Below, piece after piece: positions 16,280-26,530 of a stretch of 64,000 bases of DNA. A program made the translations under genes and the position numbers. The DNA lies in assembly GCF_039729015.1 (NCBI RefSeq), contig NZ_CP155792.1, positions 578,001 through 642,000 on the forward strand. The letters are read 5' to 3'. This DNA is from Blastococcus sp. HT6-30 (GTDB taxonomy: Bacteria; Actinomycetota; Actinomycetes; Mycobacteriales; Geodermatophilaceae). Numbering within the stretch: position 1 is the first letter of the stretch; each line of letters opens with the position of its first letter. A model generated the notes under the pieces. The model was not told the DNA's origin. It saw only the letters and a program-made list of their open reading frames with translations, and did no database searches.

Positions 16280-16996
16280 ATGACCGCCCCCGCCCTCGGC
16301 TCGCTCCGCTGGCTGCCGGCGGCCGAGCGCCCCGACCTGCTGGGGCCGCCGGTCGCCGCCGCGCTGCCGGGGCTGCCCGGCTCGGCGTGGGTCGCCGAGA
16401 TCGCCGAGGACCTCGCCGACACCGCCGCGTTCTCCGAGGCCTACGCGGTGCCGCTGGCCGCCTCCGCCAACTGCGTGGTCGTCGCCGCGCGCCGGGGCGG
16501 GGAGACCACGCTGGCCGCCTGCCTGGTGCTGGCCACCACCCGCGCCGACGTCAACGGGCTGGTGCGCCGCCACCTCGGGGCGCGGAAGGTCTCGTTCGCC
16601 CCGCAGGACGTCGCCGTCGCCGAGACCGGCATGGCCTACGGCGGCATCACGCCGGTGGGGCTGCCTGCGTCCTGGCCGGTGCTGGTCGACGCCGCGGTCG
16701 CCGCGGCCGAGCTGGTCGTCATCGGCTCGGGCACCCGGGGCAGCAAGCTCGCGGTGCCCGGGGCGCTGCTGACAGCGCTGCCCGGTGCGGTGGTGCTGGA
16801 CGGTCTCGGCCAGCCGCTGCCGAGCGTCCCGCCCGCACCGGATCTGGCTACTGCACCGGCTCCCGCTCCGGTGCTCTCGCCGCGGGAGCGGGTGCCCGAC
16901 GACAGCGACGTCGGCTGGGGCGAGCGCCCCTCGGACGTCTCCGACGACGACCGGCGCTACCTGGAGGACCGGCCGCCGCACTGGGGGAGCGACTGA
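16280..16996 (+). CDS. YbaK/EbsC-family aminoacyl-tRNA deacylase-like protein
   Basis: The 238-residue protein holds a YbaK/ProX domain (residues 60-175): ANCVVVAARRGGETTLAACLVLA, GARKVSFAPQDVAVAETGMAYGGITPVG and VVIGSGTRGSKLAVPGALL. The central AxxTGMxxGGxxP pattern and the conserved GSGxRGxKL are the trademarks of editing domains that hydrolyse mischarged tRNA, such as Cys-tRNA-Pro. The C-terminal ~30 residues are acidic and disordered-looking. The ATG at 16280 follows the preceding non-coding stretch. It ends ten bases before the convergent mscL stop. Confidence 0.86.
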   Translation: MTAPALGSLRWLPAAERPDLLGPPVAAALPGLPGSAWVAEIAEDLADTAAFSEAYAVPLAASANCVVVAARRGGETTLAACLVLATTRADVNGLVRRHLGARKVSFAPQDVAVAETGMAYGGITPVGLPASWPVLVDAAVAAAELVVIGSGTRGSKLAVPGALLTALPGAVVLDGLGQPLPSVPPAPDLATAPAPAPVLSPRERVPDDSDVGWGERPSDVSDDDRRYLEDRPPHWGSD

Positions 16997-17006
16997 GCCG
17001 TCGCGC

Positions 17007-17444
17007 TCAGGGAGCCGGGGGGCCGGGCTGCCCCGCGCCGGGCCCTGCCGGGCCCAGGCCCTGCTGGGCGCGCAGCAGGTCGCGGATCTCCACCAGGAGC
17101 TCCAGCTCCGTGGGGCCGACCGGCCCCGGCTCCTCGCCGCGCGCGCGACGGTCGAAGAGCCGGTGCACGGGCAGCACGACCAGGAAGTAGATGATCCCCG
17201 CCGTCAGCACGAAGGTGATGACGGTGCTCAGGAACGCGCCCCAGGTGAAGTCCTGACCGTCCACCCGGACGGTGCCGCCGAGCTCGCCGCCACCGCCGAT
17301 CAGGCCGATGAGCGGGGTCAGGAACGACGAGGCGAACGCGTTGACCACGTCGGTGAACGCCGCGCCGATCACCACCGCGACGGCCAGGTCGACGACGTTG
17401 CCGCGGATCAGGAAGTCCTTGAAACCGTTCAGCACGCCGACCAT
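17007..17444 (-). CDS. mscL: Large-conductance mechanosensitive channel
   Basis: This 145-residue channel opens under membrane tension to release solutes on osmotic downshock. It has the conserved amphipathic start VLNGFKDFLIRGNVVDLAVAVVIG, which leads into TM1. A periplasmic loop (GELGGTVRVDGQDFTWG) follows, then TM2 (FLSTVITFVLTAGIIYFLVV) and a cytoplasmic helix rich in Glu and Leu. The Gly/Pro/Ala-rich tail is longer than in E. coli. The ATG at 17444 is set by the conserved start. The position next to the SAF and FmdB genes matches the mycobacterial Rv0985c-Rv0991c order as I recall it. Confidence 0.96.
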   Translation of the reverse strand: MVGVLNGFKDFLIRGNVVDLAVAVVIGAAFTDVVNAFASSFLTPLIGLIGGGGELGGTVRVDGQDFTWGAFLSTVITFVLTAGIIYFLVVLPVHRLFDRRARGEEPGPVGPTELELLVEIRDLLRAQQGLGPAGPGAGQPGPPAP

Positions 17445-17487
17445 CCAAGCCGTACCATCCGCGCACGCTGCGGGCAGCCGGTGCCGG

Positions 17488-18111
17488 TCAGGGCGGGGGC
17501 AGGCTGACCGTGAGCGTCGCGCCGGCCGAGGCGGCGGCGAGCCGCGCCGCGGTGGCCTCGTCGACGGCCAGGACCAGCAGCCCGGCACCGGGGTCGTCGG
17601 CGTCCGACGCTGGTGCGGCCAGGACCCGGGCGCCCGAGGCCACCCGCTCGGCGGACGAGGCGTCGGTGCCGGTGGCCAGGACGTCGACCCGGTCACCGGC
17701 GCGGACCAGGGCGGCGACCGTCAGGTCCGCCAGCCGCACCGGGGCCGCCACCTGCCCCGGGAGCAGCAGGGTGCTCAGCCCGGCCCCGACCAGTCGCGCG
17801 TCGCTGAGCGGCTCACCGCGGCGGACGTGGCCGGCGAGCACCCGGTGCACCAGCAGGTCGGGCGCGCCGACCACGCCGTCGGGCACCGCCTCCGGCGGCA
17901 GCCGGACGAGCGACAGGTCGCCCTGGGCCAGCGCCGTGCCGGCGGGCAGGTCGGCCGCGGCGACCACCACTGGGACGGGAGCCGGCCCGGTCGCCCCGGC
18001 CGGGGTCTCTGCCGGCTGGAGCGCGAGCACCAGCGCCAGGACCGCCAGCAGGGCGGCCGCGGCCCGGCGGGCCACCAGCAGGGGAGAGCGGGGACGGCGC
18101 AGACGCGGCAT
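17488..18111 (-). CDS. SAF-domain (CpaB-like) protein
   Basis: The 207-residue protein has a basic N-terminus, one transmembrane or signal-anchor helix (residues 14-32, AAAALLAVLALVLAL), then a SAF/CpaB-like domain: VPVVVAAADLPAGTALAQGDL, AGHVRRGEPLSDARLVG and LVRAGDRVDVLATG. CpaB-like proteins assist Flp pilus assembly, but lone SAF proteins are common in actinobacteria with no known pilus role, and no tad genes are seen here. The ATG at 18111 is preceded by no clear ribosome site. Gene order suggests equivalence with the SAF-type gene near mscL in mycobacteria. Confidence 0.82.
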   Translation of the reverse strand: MPRLRRPRSPLLVARRAAAALLAVLALVLALQPAETPAGATGPAPVPVVVAAADLPAGTALAQGDLSLVRLPPEAVPDGVVGAPDLLVHRVLAGHVRRGEPLSDARLVGAGLSTLLLPGQVAAPVRLADLTVAALVRAGDRVDVLATGTDASSAERVASGARVLAAPASDADDPGAGLLVLAVDEATAARLAAASAGATLTVSLPPP

Positions 18112-18203
18112 GCGACGACCATGCCCGGAGCCGGGGCGGTCCCGGAGGGGCCGGCGGGAGCTGTGGAGGAGCGGCGGGCCTGTGGATGCGGTACCCGCCG
18201 TCG

Positions 18204-18539
18204 TCAGTTGGCGGCCTTGGCCCCGCTGCCGGGCGCCGAGGAGGTGGTCGACGAGGTCGAGGGGGAGGAACTCGACGAGCTCTCCTTCGCGGGGGCCGAC
18301 GAAGACGTGCCGGAGGAGGAGCCGTTGCTGCCCGAGCTCTCCGACGCCGTGCTGCTCTTCCGGCTGTCGGTGCGGTAGAAGCCCGAGCCCTTGAAGACGA
18401 CGCCGACCGAGCCGTAGACCTTGCGCACCGGGGCGCCGCACTCGGGGCACTCGGTCACCGGAGCGTCGGTGAACGACTGCACGACCTCGAACTCGTGCTT
18501 GCCCTCGGTGTTGGTGCAGGCGTACTGGTACGTGGGCAC
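18204..18539 (-). CDS. FmdB-family zinc-ribbon protein, probable Ruc-type redox chaperone (Rv0991c-like)
   Basis: The 111-residue protein starts with the FmdB pattern MPTYQYACT...HEFEVVQSFTDAPVTECPECG followed by RKVYGSVGVVFKGSGFYRTDSR. The second half is a Ser/Gly/Thr-rich low-complexity tail. Position beside the mscL/SAF genes and, further on, the cyclo-ligase and galU matches Rv0991c of M. tuberculosis. That protein is known as Ruc, a redox-switched holdase chaperone of the HrcA heat-shock regulon. The first zinc knuckle here is CTNTEG rather than CxxC, leaving only three Cys (residues 8, 31 and 34). The GTG at 18539 has GGGAGAG upstream, and a CIRCE-like operator lies 40 nt before it. Chaperone function is inferred from synteny. 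Confidence 0.82.
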   Translation of the reverse strand: MPTYQYACTNTEGKHEFEVVQSFTDAPVTECPECGAPVRKVYGSVGVVFKGSGFYRTDSRKSSTASESSGSNGSSSGTSSSAPAKESSSSSSPSTSSTTSSAPGSGAKAAN

Positions 18540-18578
18540 GGCGTGGCTCTCCCTGGTCGAGCGGAGGTGGGTGCCGGG

Positions 18579-18605
18579 TTGGCACTCTCGCCCGGCGACT
18601 GCCAA
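18579..18605 (-). promoter_or_regulatory. CIRCE-like HrcA operator upstream of the FmdB/Ruc gene
   Basis: TTGGCACTC, nine bases, then GACTGCCAA forms an inverted repeat with one mismatch per arm pair. It follows the CIRCE layout (TTAGCACTC-N9-GAGTGCTAA), the binding site of the heat-shock repressor HrcA. It begins 40 nt upstream of the GTG start of the FmdB-family gene. Recognition is by eye against the recalled consensus. Confidence 0.68.
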
Positions 18606-18803
18606 TGATGCGCCATGCCGCCACCCCCGTCCACGTGTGTGGGCGGGTGTCCGCCTCCGGCGCCCCGTGCGGGTGATCACACGGCGGTAGGAGCGACGCG
18701 CCGGACCCGGTGGGCCCGACCGGTGCCGCGCGCGCACCGCTCGACCAACCACCCCGGGGCTTGGCACGATCCGGGTCGTGACCAGCGCATCCACCGCGGC
18801 ACC

Positions 18804-21194
<2,391 letters not shown>

Positions 21195-21207
21195 GCGCCC
21201 GCCTCGC

Positions 21208-21657
21208 TCAGCGGCCGGTGCGGTCGCGGTAGCGGGCGGCGCGCTTGGCCGCGGCGGCCCGCTTCCGTTCGGTCTCCCGCTGCTGGCGGCCGACACCGGC
21301 CCGGTCCCGGAGCGCGGTGGCGGTGCCCGCCGGATAGCCGGCCTTGACCACCCGGTTCTCGGTGGTCTCCGGCATGTAGGCCAGCGAGAAGATGAGCCCC
21401 AGGAAGATCCCGCCGCCGACGACCGCGAGGCGCAGCGCCAGCGGGGCGGGCAGCAGCGTCACGACCAGCGCGATGGGCACGGCCAGCTGCACCAGCATCC
21501 GGGCGATGTGCCGCACCCACCAGGTTCCGGTGGTGGTGTCGTGCAGCACCCAGCCGCGGTGCCGCCCGGGCAGCCCGCCGCCGAGGGCGTACCAGAGCCA
21601 CCGGTGGGGCGCCGGCCGGACGACCGGGTCGTCCTGCTCCGGGCGGGGGTCGGCCAT
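21208..21657 (-). CDS. DUF5313-type small membrane protein
   Basis: The 149-residue protein has the pattern HRWLWYALGGGLPGRHRGWVLHDTT followed by two adjacent hydrophobic helices (about residues 58-75 and 78-95) and SLAYMPETTENRVVKAGYP. It ends in a strongly basic Arg/Lys/Ala tail. This layout is common to an uncharacterised actinobacterial family (DUF5313, from memory). It sits in the cytoplasmic membrane with most of the protein inside. The ATG at 21657 is chosen; an in-frame GTG at 21684 is possible. It converges on the UvrA-like gene, 13 bases away. Confidence 0.75.
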   Translation of the reverse strand: MADPRPEQDDPVVRPAPHRWLWYALGGGLPGRHRGWVLHDTTTGTWWVRHIARMLVQLAVPIALVVTLLPAPLALRLAVVGGGIFLGLIFSLAYMPETTENRVVKAGYPAGTATALRDRAGVGRQQRETERKRAAAAKRAARYRDRTGR

Positions 21658-21734
21658 GGCGCTGCCATCCGCGGGGTCCACGCCCCCATGGTCCCAGCAC
21701 CCGTGATGACCAGGTGGCCTGATCATCACGGAGG

Positions 21735-23264
21735 TCAGCGGCCGAGGTGGCGGTAGCGGTGCAGCCGGGTGCGGAAGCGCTCGGTGTCGTCCCGGCCGAG
21801 CAGGCCGGCCAGCTCCTCGCCCAGCACCCGGCCGAGCCGCAGGCAGAACTCGGTCGGCTCGTCGGCGGCGTCGGGCCGCTCGGGCACCACCCGGTCGACG
21901 ATCCCGGCCCGCCAGAGGTCGGTGGCGCGCACGCCCTGGTCGGCCGCCATCTCGTCGGCGCGCTCGACGGTGCGGTGCACGATCGCCGAGGCGCCCTCCG
22001 GGGGCAGCGGCCCCAGCCAGCCGTTGGCCGCGGCCAGCACCCGGTCGGCGGGGACGAGTGCGAGCGCCCCGCCGCCGGTGCCCTGCCCGAGCAGGACCGC
22101 CAGCGTCGGGGCCTTGAGCACCACCAGGTCGTGCAGGCAGCGGGCGATCTCCCCGGCCAGCCCGCCTTCCTCGGCCTCGCGGGAGAGCGCGGCGCCGGGG
22201 GTGTCGATGAGGGTCACCAGCGGCAGCCGCAGCTGCTCGGCCAGGTGCATGCCGCGGCGGGCCTCCCGCAGCGCGGCCGGGCCCAGCGGCGCCGAGAACG
22301 ACTGCCCCCGCCGGTCCTGCCCCAGCACGACGCACGGAGCCCCGCCGAATCGGGCCAGCGCCAGCAGCAGGCCGGGGTCCTTCTCGCCCGCCCCGGTGCC
22401 GGAGAGGCCGACGACGTCGGTCGCCGCGGTGCGCAGCAGCCGCCGCACCCCCGGCCGGTCCTCCCGCCGGGAGGCGGTCACGACGTCCCAGGCGGTCCGG
22501 TGGTCCTCCGGGTCGTCGGCGCCGGTGCCGTCCTCGGGCGTGGGCCGTTCGGCGTCCCGGACGTCGAGGTGCCAGGTCTGCCGGGCCGACAGCACGCGCA
22601 GGGCGCGGTCGGCGACCTCGGCGATCTGCTCGTGCGGGACGACGGCGTCGATCAGCCCGTGCTCGGCCAGGTTCTCGGCGGTCTGCACGTCGGCCGGGAA
22701 GGGCTCGCCGTAGAGCGCCTCGAACACCCGGGGCCCCAGGAAGCCGATCGAGGCGCCCGGCTCGGCGATGGTGACGTGGCCGAGCGACCCCCAGGAGGCG
22801 AGCACGCCGCCGAAGGTCGGGTGCCGGAGGTACACGAGGTACGGCAGCCCGGCCTCCTTGTGCCGGGCGATGGCGGCGGTGATGCCGATCATCTGGAGGA
22901 AGGCGACCGTGCCTTCCTGCATGCGGGTGCCGCCGGACACCGGGGCGGCCAGCAGCGGGAGCCCCTCGTCGGTGGCCCGCTCCACGGCGGCGATCAGCCG
23001 TTCCGCGGCGGCGACCCCGATGGAGCCCGCGAGGAAGCCGAACTCCCCGGCGACGACGGCGACACGGCGGCCGCGCAGCGTCCCCTCGCCGGTGATGACC
23101 GACTCGTCCTGCCGGCTCTTCTCCGCGGCGCGGGCCAGCTCGGCGGCGTAACCCTCGCTGACGTCGCGGGGCGGGATGGGGGAGTCCCAGGACTGCCACG
23201 ACCCGGGATCGAGCACCAGGTCGCGCAGGGCCCGGGCATCGAGGCGGGCGGGGGTGGCCCTCAC
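21735..23264 (-). CDS. Fused carboxyltransferase (AccD/AccA-like) of a biotin-dependent carboxylase
   Basis: The 509-residue protein joins two crotonase-like halves. The N-half resembles AccD after its zinc finger (GEGTLRGRRVAVVAGEFGFLAGSIG, SGGTRMQEGTVAFLQM, TFGGVLASWGSLGHVTIAEPGASIGFLGPRV). The C-half resembles AccA (RRGMHLAEQLRLPLVTLIDTPGA, LLGQGTGGGALALVPADRVL, EGASAIVHR). The CxxC zinc ribbon of AccD is missing. The enzyme would move carboxyl groups between carboxybiotin and an acyl-CoA, but no biotin carboxylase or BCCP gene is nearby. The start GTG overlaps the stop of the CoA-transferase gene by 4 nt, so the two are coupled. Acyl-CoA substrate unknown. Confidence 0.85.
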   Translation of the reverse strand: MRATPARLDARALRDLVLDPGSWQSWDSPIPPRDVSEGYAAELARAAEKSRQDESVITGEGTLRGRRVAVVAGEFGFLAGSIGVAAAERLIAAVERATDEGLPLLAAPVSGGTRMQEGTVAFLQMIGITAAIARHKEAGLPYLVYLRHPTFGGVLASWGSLGHVTIAEPGASIGFLGPRVFEALYGEPFPADVQTAENLAEHGLIDAVVPHEQIAEVADRALRVLSARQTWHLDVRDAERPTPEDGTGADDPEDHRTAWDVVTASRREDRPGVRRLLRTAATDVVGLSGTGAGEKDPGLLLALARFGGAPCVVLGQDRRGQSFSAPLGPAALREARRGMHLAEQLRLPLVTLIDTPGAALSREAEEGGLAGEIARCLHDLVVLKAPTLAVLLGQGTGGGALALVPADRVLAAANGWLGPLPPEGASAIVHRTVERADEMAADQGVRATDLWRAGIVDRVVPERPDAADEPTEFCLRLGRVLGEELAGLLGRDDTERFRTRLHRYRHLGR

Positions 23265-24448
23265 GTGGCGGGGCCGTTCAGCCAGGCGCGGATCGCGTCG
23301 CCGTCGGCACCGAGCACCGGGGGAGCGGCGTGCTCCCGGCGGGTGGTCTCCGTCTCGCCGTCCGGACCCGGGTGGAAGAAACGCAGCGGCGGGCCGGGCA
23401 GCTGCAACGGGCCCAGCGTGGCGTGCTCGACGTCGACGAGCAGGCCCTGGGACAGCGCCTGGTCCCAGGTGTAGACCTCGTCGAGGGTGCGGACCTTCCC
23501 CGAGGGGATGCCCACCCGGCCGAGCCGGGCCAGCAGCTCCTCGGCGGAGATGTCGGCGAAGGCGCCCTCGAGCAGCGCGATCACCTCCTGGCGGTGCTCC
23601 ACCCGGTCGCCGTTGGTGGCCATCCCGGGTGCTTCGGGGTCGAACCCGAACTCGGCGCAGAGCCTGCGCCAGAGCGAGTCGTTGGCGCAGGCCACCTGCA
23701 CGCTGCCGCCCTTGCAGCGGAACAGCCCGTAGGGGGCGATCGAGGGGTGGTGGTTGCCCTGCGCGGCCCCGACCTCACCGGCGACGGTCCACCGGGTGCC
23801 CTGGAAGGCGTGCACGCCGACGATCGCAGCGAGCAGGGAGGTGCGCACCACCTGCCCGCGACCGGTCCGCTCCCGTTCCATCAGCGCGGCCACCACGCCG
23901 TAGGCGCCGTACATGCCGGCCAGCAGGTCGCCGATCGGCACGCCGACCCGCTGGGGGTCGTCCGGCCCGGAGCCGGTGAGCGACATGAGGCCGCCCTCGC
24001 CCTGCGCGATCTGGTCGTAGCCGGCCCGACCGCCCTCGGGGCCGTCGTGGCCGAAGCCGCTGATCGCCAGGGTCACCAGCCGGGGGTTCAGCTCGGCGAG
24101 CACGTCGGTGCCGAAGCCCAGCCGCGCCAGCGTGCCCGGGCGGAAGTTCTCCATCAGCACGTCGGCACGGCGGAGCAGCTCGGTGAGCACCGCCTTGTCC
24201 CCGTCGTCCTTGAGGTCGAGGGTGATCGACTCCTTGTTCCGGTTGGTCGAGAGGAAGTAGGTCGACTCCCGGTCGCCCTGGTCGGGCTGGACGAACGGCG
24301 GCCCCCAGCTGCGCGTGTCGTCACCGCTGCCGGGGCTCTCCACCTTGATCACCCGTGCGCCGAGATCGCCCAGCATCATCGCGGCGTGCGGCCCCGCCAG
24401 GGCGCGGGTCAGGTCGACGACGAGCACGCCGTCCAGCGGTCCGGACAC
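23261..24448 (-). CDS. CaiB/BaiF (class III) CoA-transferase
   Basis: The 395-residue protein has the class III CoA-transferase start GVLVVDLTRALAGPHAAMMLGDLGARVIKVE, the conserved FLSTNRNKESITLDLK, and the catalytic Asp region LMENFRPGTLARLGF. GYDQIAQGEGGLMSLTG and the late FFHPGPDGETETTRREHAAP follow. Enzymes of the family move CoA between carboxylic acids through an aspartyl-CoA intermediate. It lies between a MatC-like dicarboxylate permease and a carboxyltransferase, on the same strand as both and overlapping the latter, so its acid may be the one imported by the permease. The specific acid is not known. Confidence 0.9.
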   Translation of the reverse strand: MSGPLDGVLVVDLTRALAGPHAAMMLGDLGARVIKVESPGSGDDTRSWGPPFVQPDQGDRESTYFLSTNRNKESITLDLKDDGDKAVLTELLRRADVLMENFRPGTLARLGFGTDVLAELNPRLVTLAISGFGHDGPEGGRAGYDQIAQGEGGLMSLTGSGPDDPQRVGVPIGDLLAGMYGAYGVVAALMERERTGRGQVVRTSLLAAIVGVHAFQGTRWTVAGEVGAAQGNHHPSIAPYGLFRCKGGSVQVACANDSLWRRLCAEFGFDPEAPGMATNGDRVEHRQEVIALLEGAFADISAEELLARLGRVGIPSGKVRTLDEVYTWDQALSQGLLVDVEHATLGPLQLPGPPLRFFHPGPDGETETTRREHAAPPVLGADGDAIRAWLNGPAT

Positions 24449-24531
24449 AGGTCTCTCCCTCGGTCATGCCCCGCTCCCGCGGTGGCGTGCGTGCAGTCTC
24501 TCAGCGCTAAGCAATCTGGGCCAGGATCCCC

Positions 24532-25869
24532 TCAGAGCCAGCCGGGGACGACGAAGACCAGCCACGACAGCAGCGGCCCGACGGCCACGACGATCGCGGC
24601 GTAGGCCAGGATCTGCTTGTAGAAGCGGTCGCGGTCGATGTCCTGCGCATTCGCCAGCACCAGCGCACCGTTCGTGGAGAACGGGCTCACGTCGACGATG
24701 GTCGAGGCCACGGAGAGCGCGACCACCACGCCCACCGCGCTGATCTGCCCGGCCTCGAGGAACGGCACGGCGAGCAGGATGGCCACGCCGATGATCGCCG
24801 TCGACGACGCGAAGGCCGAGACCACTCCGCCGATGTAGGCGAGGAGCAGGGCGATGAGCAGCGGCACGCCGAGCCCGATGACCGCGTCGCCGACGTAGTC
24901 GATCGTGCCGGCCTCCTCCAGCACGGACACGAAGGTCAGCACGCCGGCGATGAGCAGGATCGTCGACCAGCTGATCTGCGTGACCGCCCCCTTGTGCTGC
25001 TGCGCCGAGAACAGCGCCAGGACGACGGCGACCGTGATCGCCACGAAACCGATGTCCAGGTCGAAGGCGAGCGCCAGGACCGCGACGACGACCAGCCCGA
25101 TCAGCGTGAGGACCTGCTCGAACCGGACGGGTTGGGGGCGGTCGGGGTGGATGTGCTCGTCGTCGTCGCCGCCGACCGCGGGGCCGGGCGCCGCGCCGTG
25201 GCCGCGGACCAGCGTGCCGTGGGCGTGCTCGGTGTGCGCGATGGGCTCGGCGGCCACCGTGCGGCCGATCAGCTTCCGCCCGCCCAGGACGAAGAACAGC
25301 ACGACCGCGATGGCGATGTTGAACAGGAGCGCACCGAGGAAGACCGTCAGCGGGCTGCTGGGCAGGCCCTCGCCCTCGACGATCGTGTTGACCGTGACGC
25401 CGTAGACGCTGATCGGGGAGAAGCCGCCGCCCTGGGCGCCGTGGATGACCATCATGCCCATCAGCAGCGGGCTGATGTCGTGCCGCGCGGCGAAGGTGAG
25501 CGCGATCGGCGCGATGATCGCCACCGCGGCCGGGGAGAGCGCTCCGATGGCGGTGAGCACCGCGGTGACGAAGAACATCACCCACGGGATCGCGGCGACG
25601 TGGCCGCCGACCATCTTCACCGCGCCCCTGACCAGCAGGTCGACGGTGCCGTTGTTCTGCGCGATGGCGAACAGGTACGTGACGCCGATGAGCGTCAGCA
25701 CCAGCCCGGCGGGGAAGCCGGCGATGATGTCGTCGGTCGTCATCCCCACCGACAGGGTGCCGACGACGAAGGCGGCGACGAACGCCAGCGCCCCCATGTT
25801 GATCGGCAGGAACGTGGCGATGGCGAAGATGACGACCAGCGCCACGATGGTCACGATCTCTGGGGACAC
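24532..25869 (-). CDS. MatC-type dicarboxylate permease (SLC13/CitMHS-like)
   Basis: The 445-residue integral membrane protein has about 11-12 hydrophobic helices. They include VTIVALVVIFAIATFLPINMG at the N-terminus, IAQNNGTVDLL, MVIHGAQGGGFSPISVYG and VVSAFASSTAIIGVAILLAVPF, with a conserved VDVSPFSTNGALVLANAQ near the end. The pattern fits the MatC family of dicarboxylate (malonate-type) carriers. A cytoplasmic His/Asp/Pro-rich linker (about residues 210-250) splits the two halves. The GTG at 25869 has GGAGGGATC just upstream and is chosen over the ATG at 25938. It precedes the CoA-transferase on the same strand by 83 nt and is probably co-transcribed with it. Confidence 0.83.
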   Translation of the reverse strand: MSPEIVTIVALVVIFAIATFLPINMGALAFVAAFVVGTLSVGMTTDDIIAGFPAGLVLTLIGVTYLFAIAQNNGTVDLLVRGAVKMVGGHVAAIPWVMFFVTAVLTAIGALSPAAVAIIAPIALTFAARHDISPLLMGMMVIHGAQGGGFSPISVYGVTVNTIVEGEGLPSSPLTVFLGALLFNIAIAVVLFFVLGGRKLIGRTVAAEPIAHTEHAHGTLVRGHGAAPGPAVGGDDDEHIHPDRPQPVRFEQVLTLIGLVVVAVLALAFDLDIGFVAITVAVVLALFSAQQHKGAVTQISWSTILLIAGVLTFVSVLEEAGTIDYVGDAVIGLGVPLLIALLLAYIGGVVSAFASSTAIIGVAILLAVPFLEAGQISAVGVVVALSVASTIVDVSPFSTNGALVLANAQDIDRDRFYKQILAYAAIVVAVGPLLSWLVFVVPGWL

Positions 25870-25910
25870 GATCCCTCCACGGCGTCGGGGGCGACGAGGG
25901 TCCCACTGTC

Positions 25911-26504
25911 TCAGTGACCCGCTGGTAGCGCCTGCCATCCGCCGGACGGGGTGACCACGGCGGTCACACGCACGTCGTGGGCCTCGGTGGGCAGGTGGTC
26001 GACCAGTTCGTCGTCGAAGACGACGGCCACCAGCACCACGTCCGGGCGGGTGTGCCGCAGGGCGCGGTCGTAGTACCCGCCGCCGCGGCCCAGCCGCGCC
26101 CCGTCGCGGGCGACCGCCGCGGCCGGGACGACCACGGCACCGGCCGCCCCGATCGCCGCCGGGCCCAGCCGCGGACCGGGAGGCTCGAGCAGGCCGAACC
26201 GCCCGGGCGCCAGCTCTCCGGTGTGCTCCGCCCAGTCCAGCTCCCGGCCGCGGGCGGGCACGACCGGGAGGAGCACGCGGGCGCCGCCGACGCCGAGGGC
26301 TGCGGGGAGGTGGCCGTGCCCGGCCTCGGTCGGGTCGGGCACGAACGCGGCGATCACCGGGGTGCCCGCCAGCCGCCTCGCGAGCGTCGCCGCCACCGCC
26401 GCCGAGCCCGCCGCCCGCTCGCCGCCCGGCCGCGTCGCCCGGCGCCGCAGCAGCTCCGCACGGACCGCCGACTTGGCGATGCCTCCCTCGGGCGAGGTGC
26501 TCAC
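25911..26504 (-). CDS. 5-formyltetrahydrofolate cyclo-ligase
   Basis: This 197-residue enzyme converts 5-formyl-THF to 5,10-methenyl-THF with ATP, recycling an inhibitory folate. Motifs are AKSAVRAELLRRRATRP at the N-terminus, AAFVPDPTEAGH (substrate region), LLPVVPARGRELDW, and the signature GRGGGYYDRALRHTRPDVVLVAVVFDDELVD. The ATG at 26504 fits the family. It is divergent from galU, 26 nt apart, the same arrangement I recall for Rv0992c/Rv0993 in M. tuberculosis, which supports the identification. Confidence 0.93.
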   Translation of the reverse strand: MSTSPEGGIAKSAVRAELLRRRATRPGGERAAGSAAVAATLARRLAGTPVIAAFVPDPTEAGHGHLPAALGVGGARVLLPVVPARGRELDWAEHTGELAPGRFGLLEPPGPRLGPAAIGAAGAVVVPAAAVARDGARLGRGGGYYDRALRHTRPDVVLVAVVFDDELVDHLPTEAHDVRVTAVVTPSGGWQALPAGH

Positions 26505-26518
26505 CGGCGCAGGCTAGC

Positions 26519-26524
26519 TAGGCT
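26519..26524 (+). promoter_or_regulatory. -10 box TAGGCT for galU (leaderless)
   Basis: TAGGCT, then six bases, then the galU ATG at 26531, with no ribosome site. The box overlaps a GGCTAGCTAGGC near-palindrome lying in the short gap between two divergent genes. Confidence 0.5.
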
Positions 26525-26530
26525 GCCTGC

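Noticed and set aside
17488-18111. Flp/Tad pilus locus
   Set aside because: Only a SAF/CpaB-like protein is present, with no tad ATPase, pilin or secretin genes, and the same lone gene occurs in this context in other actinobacteria.
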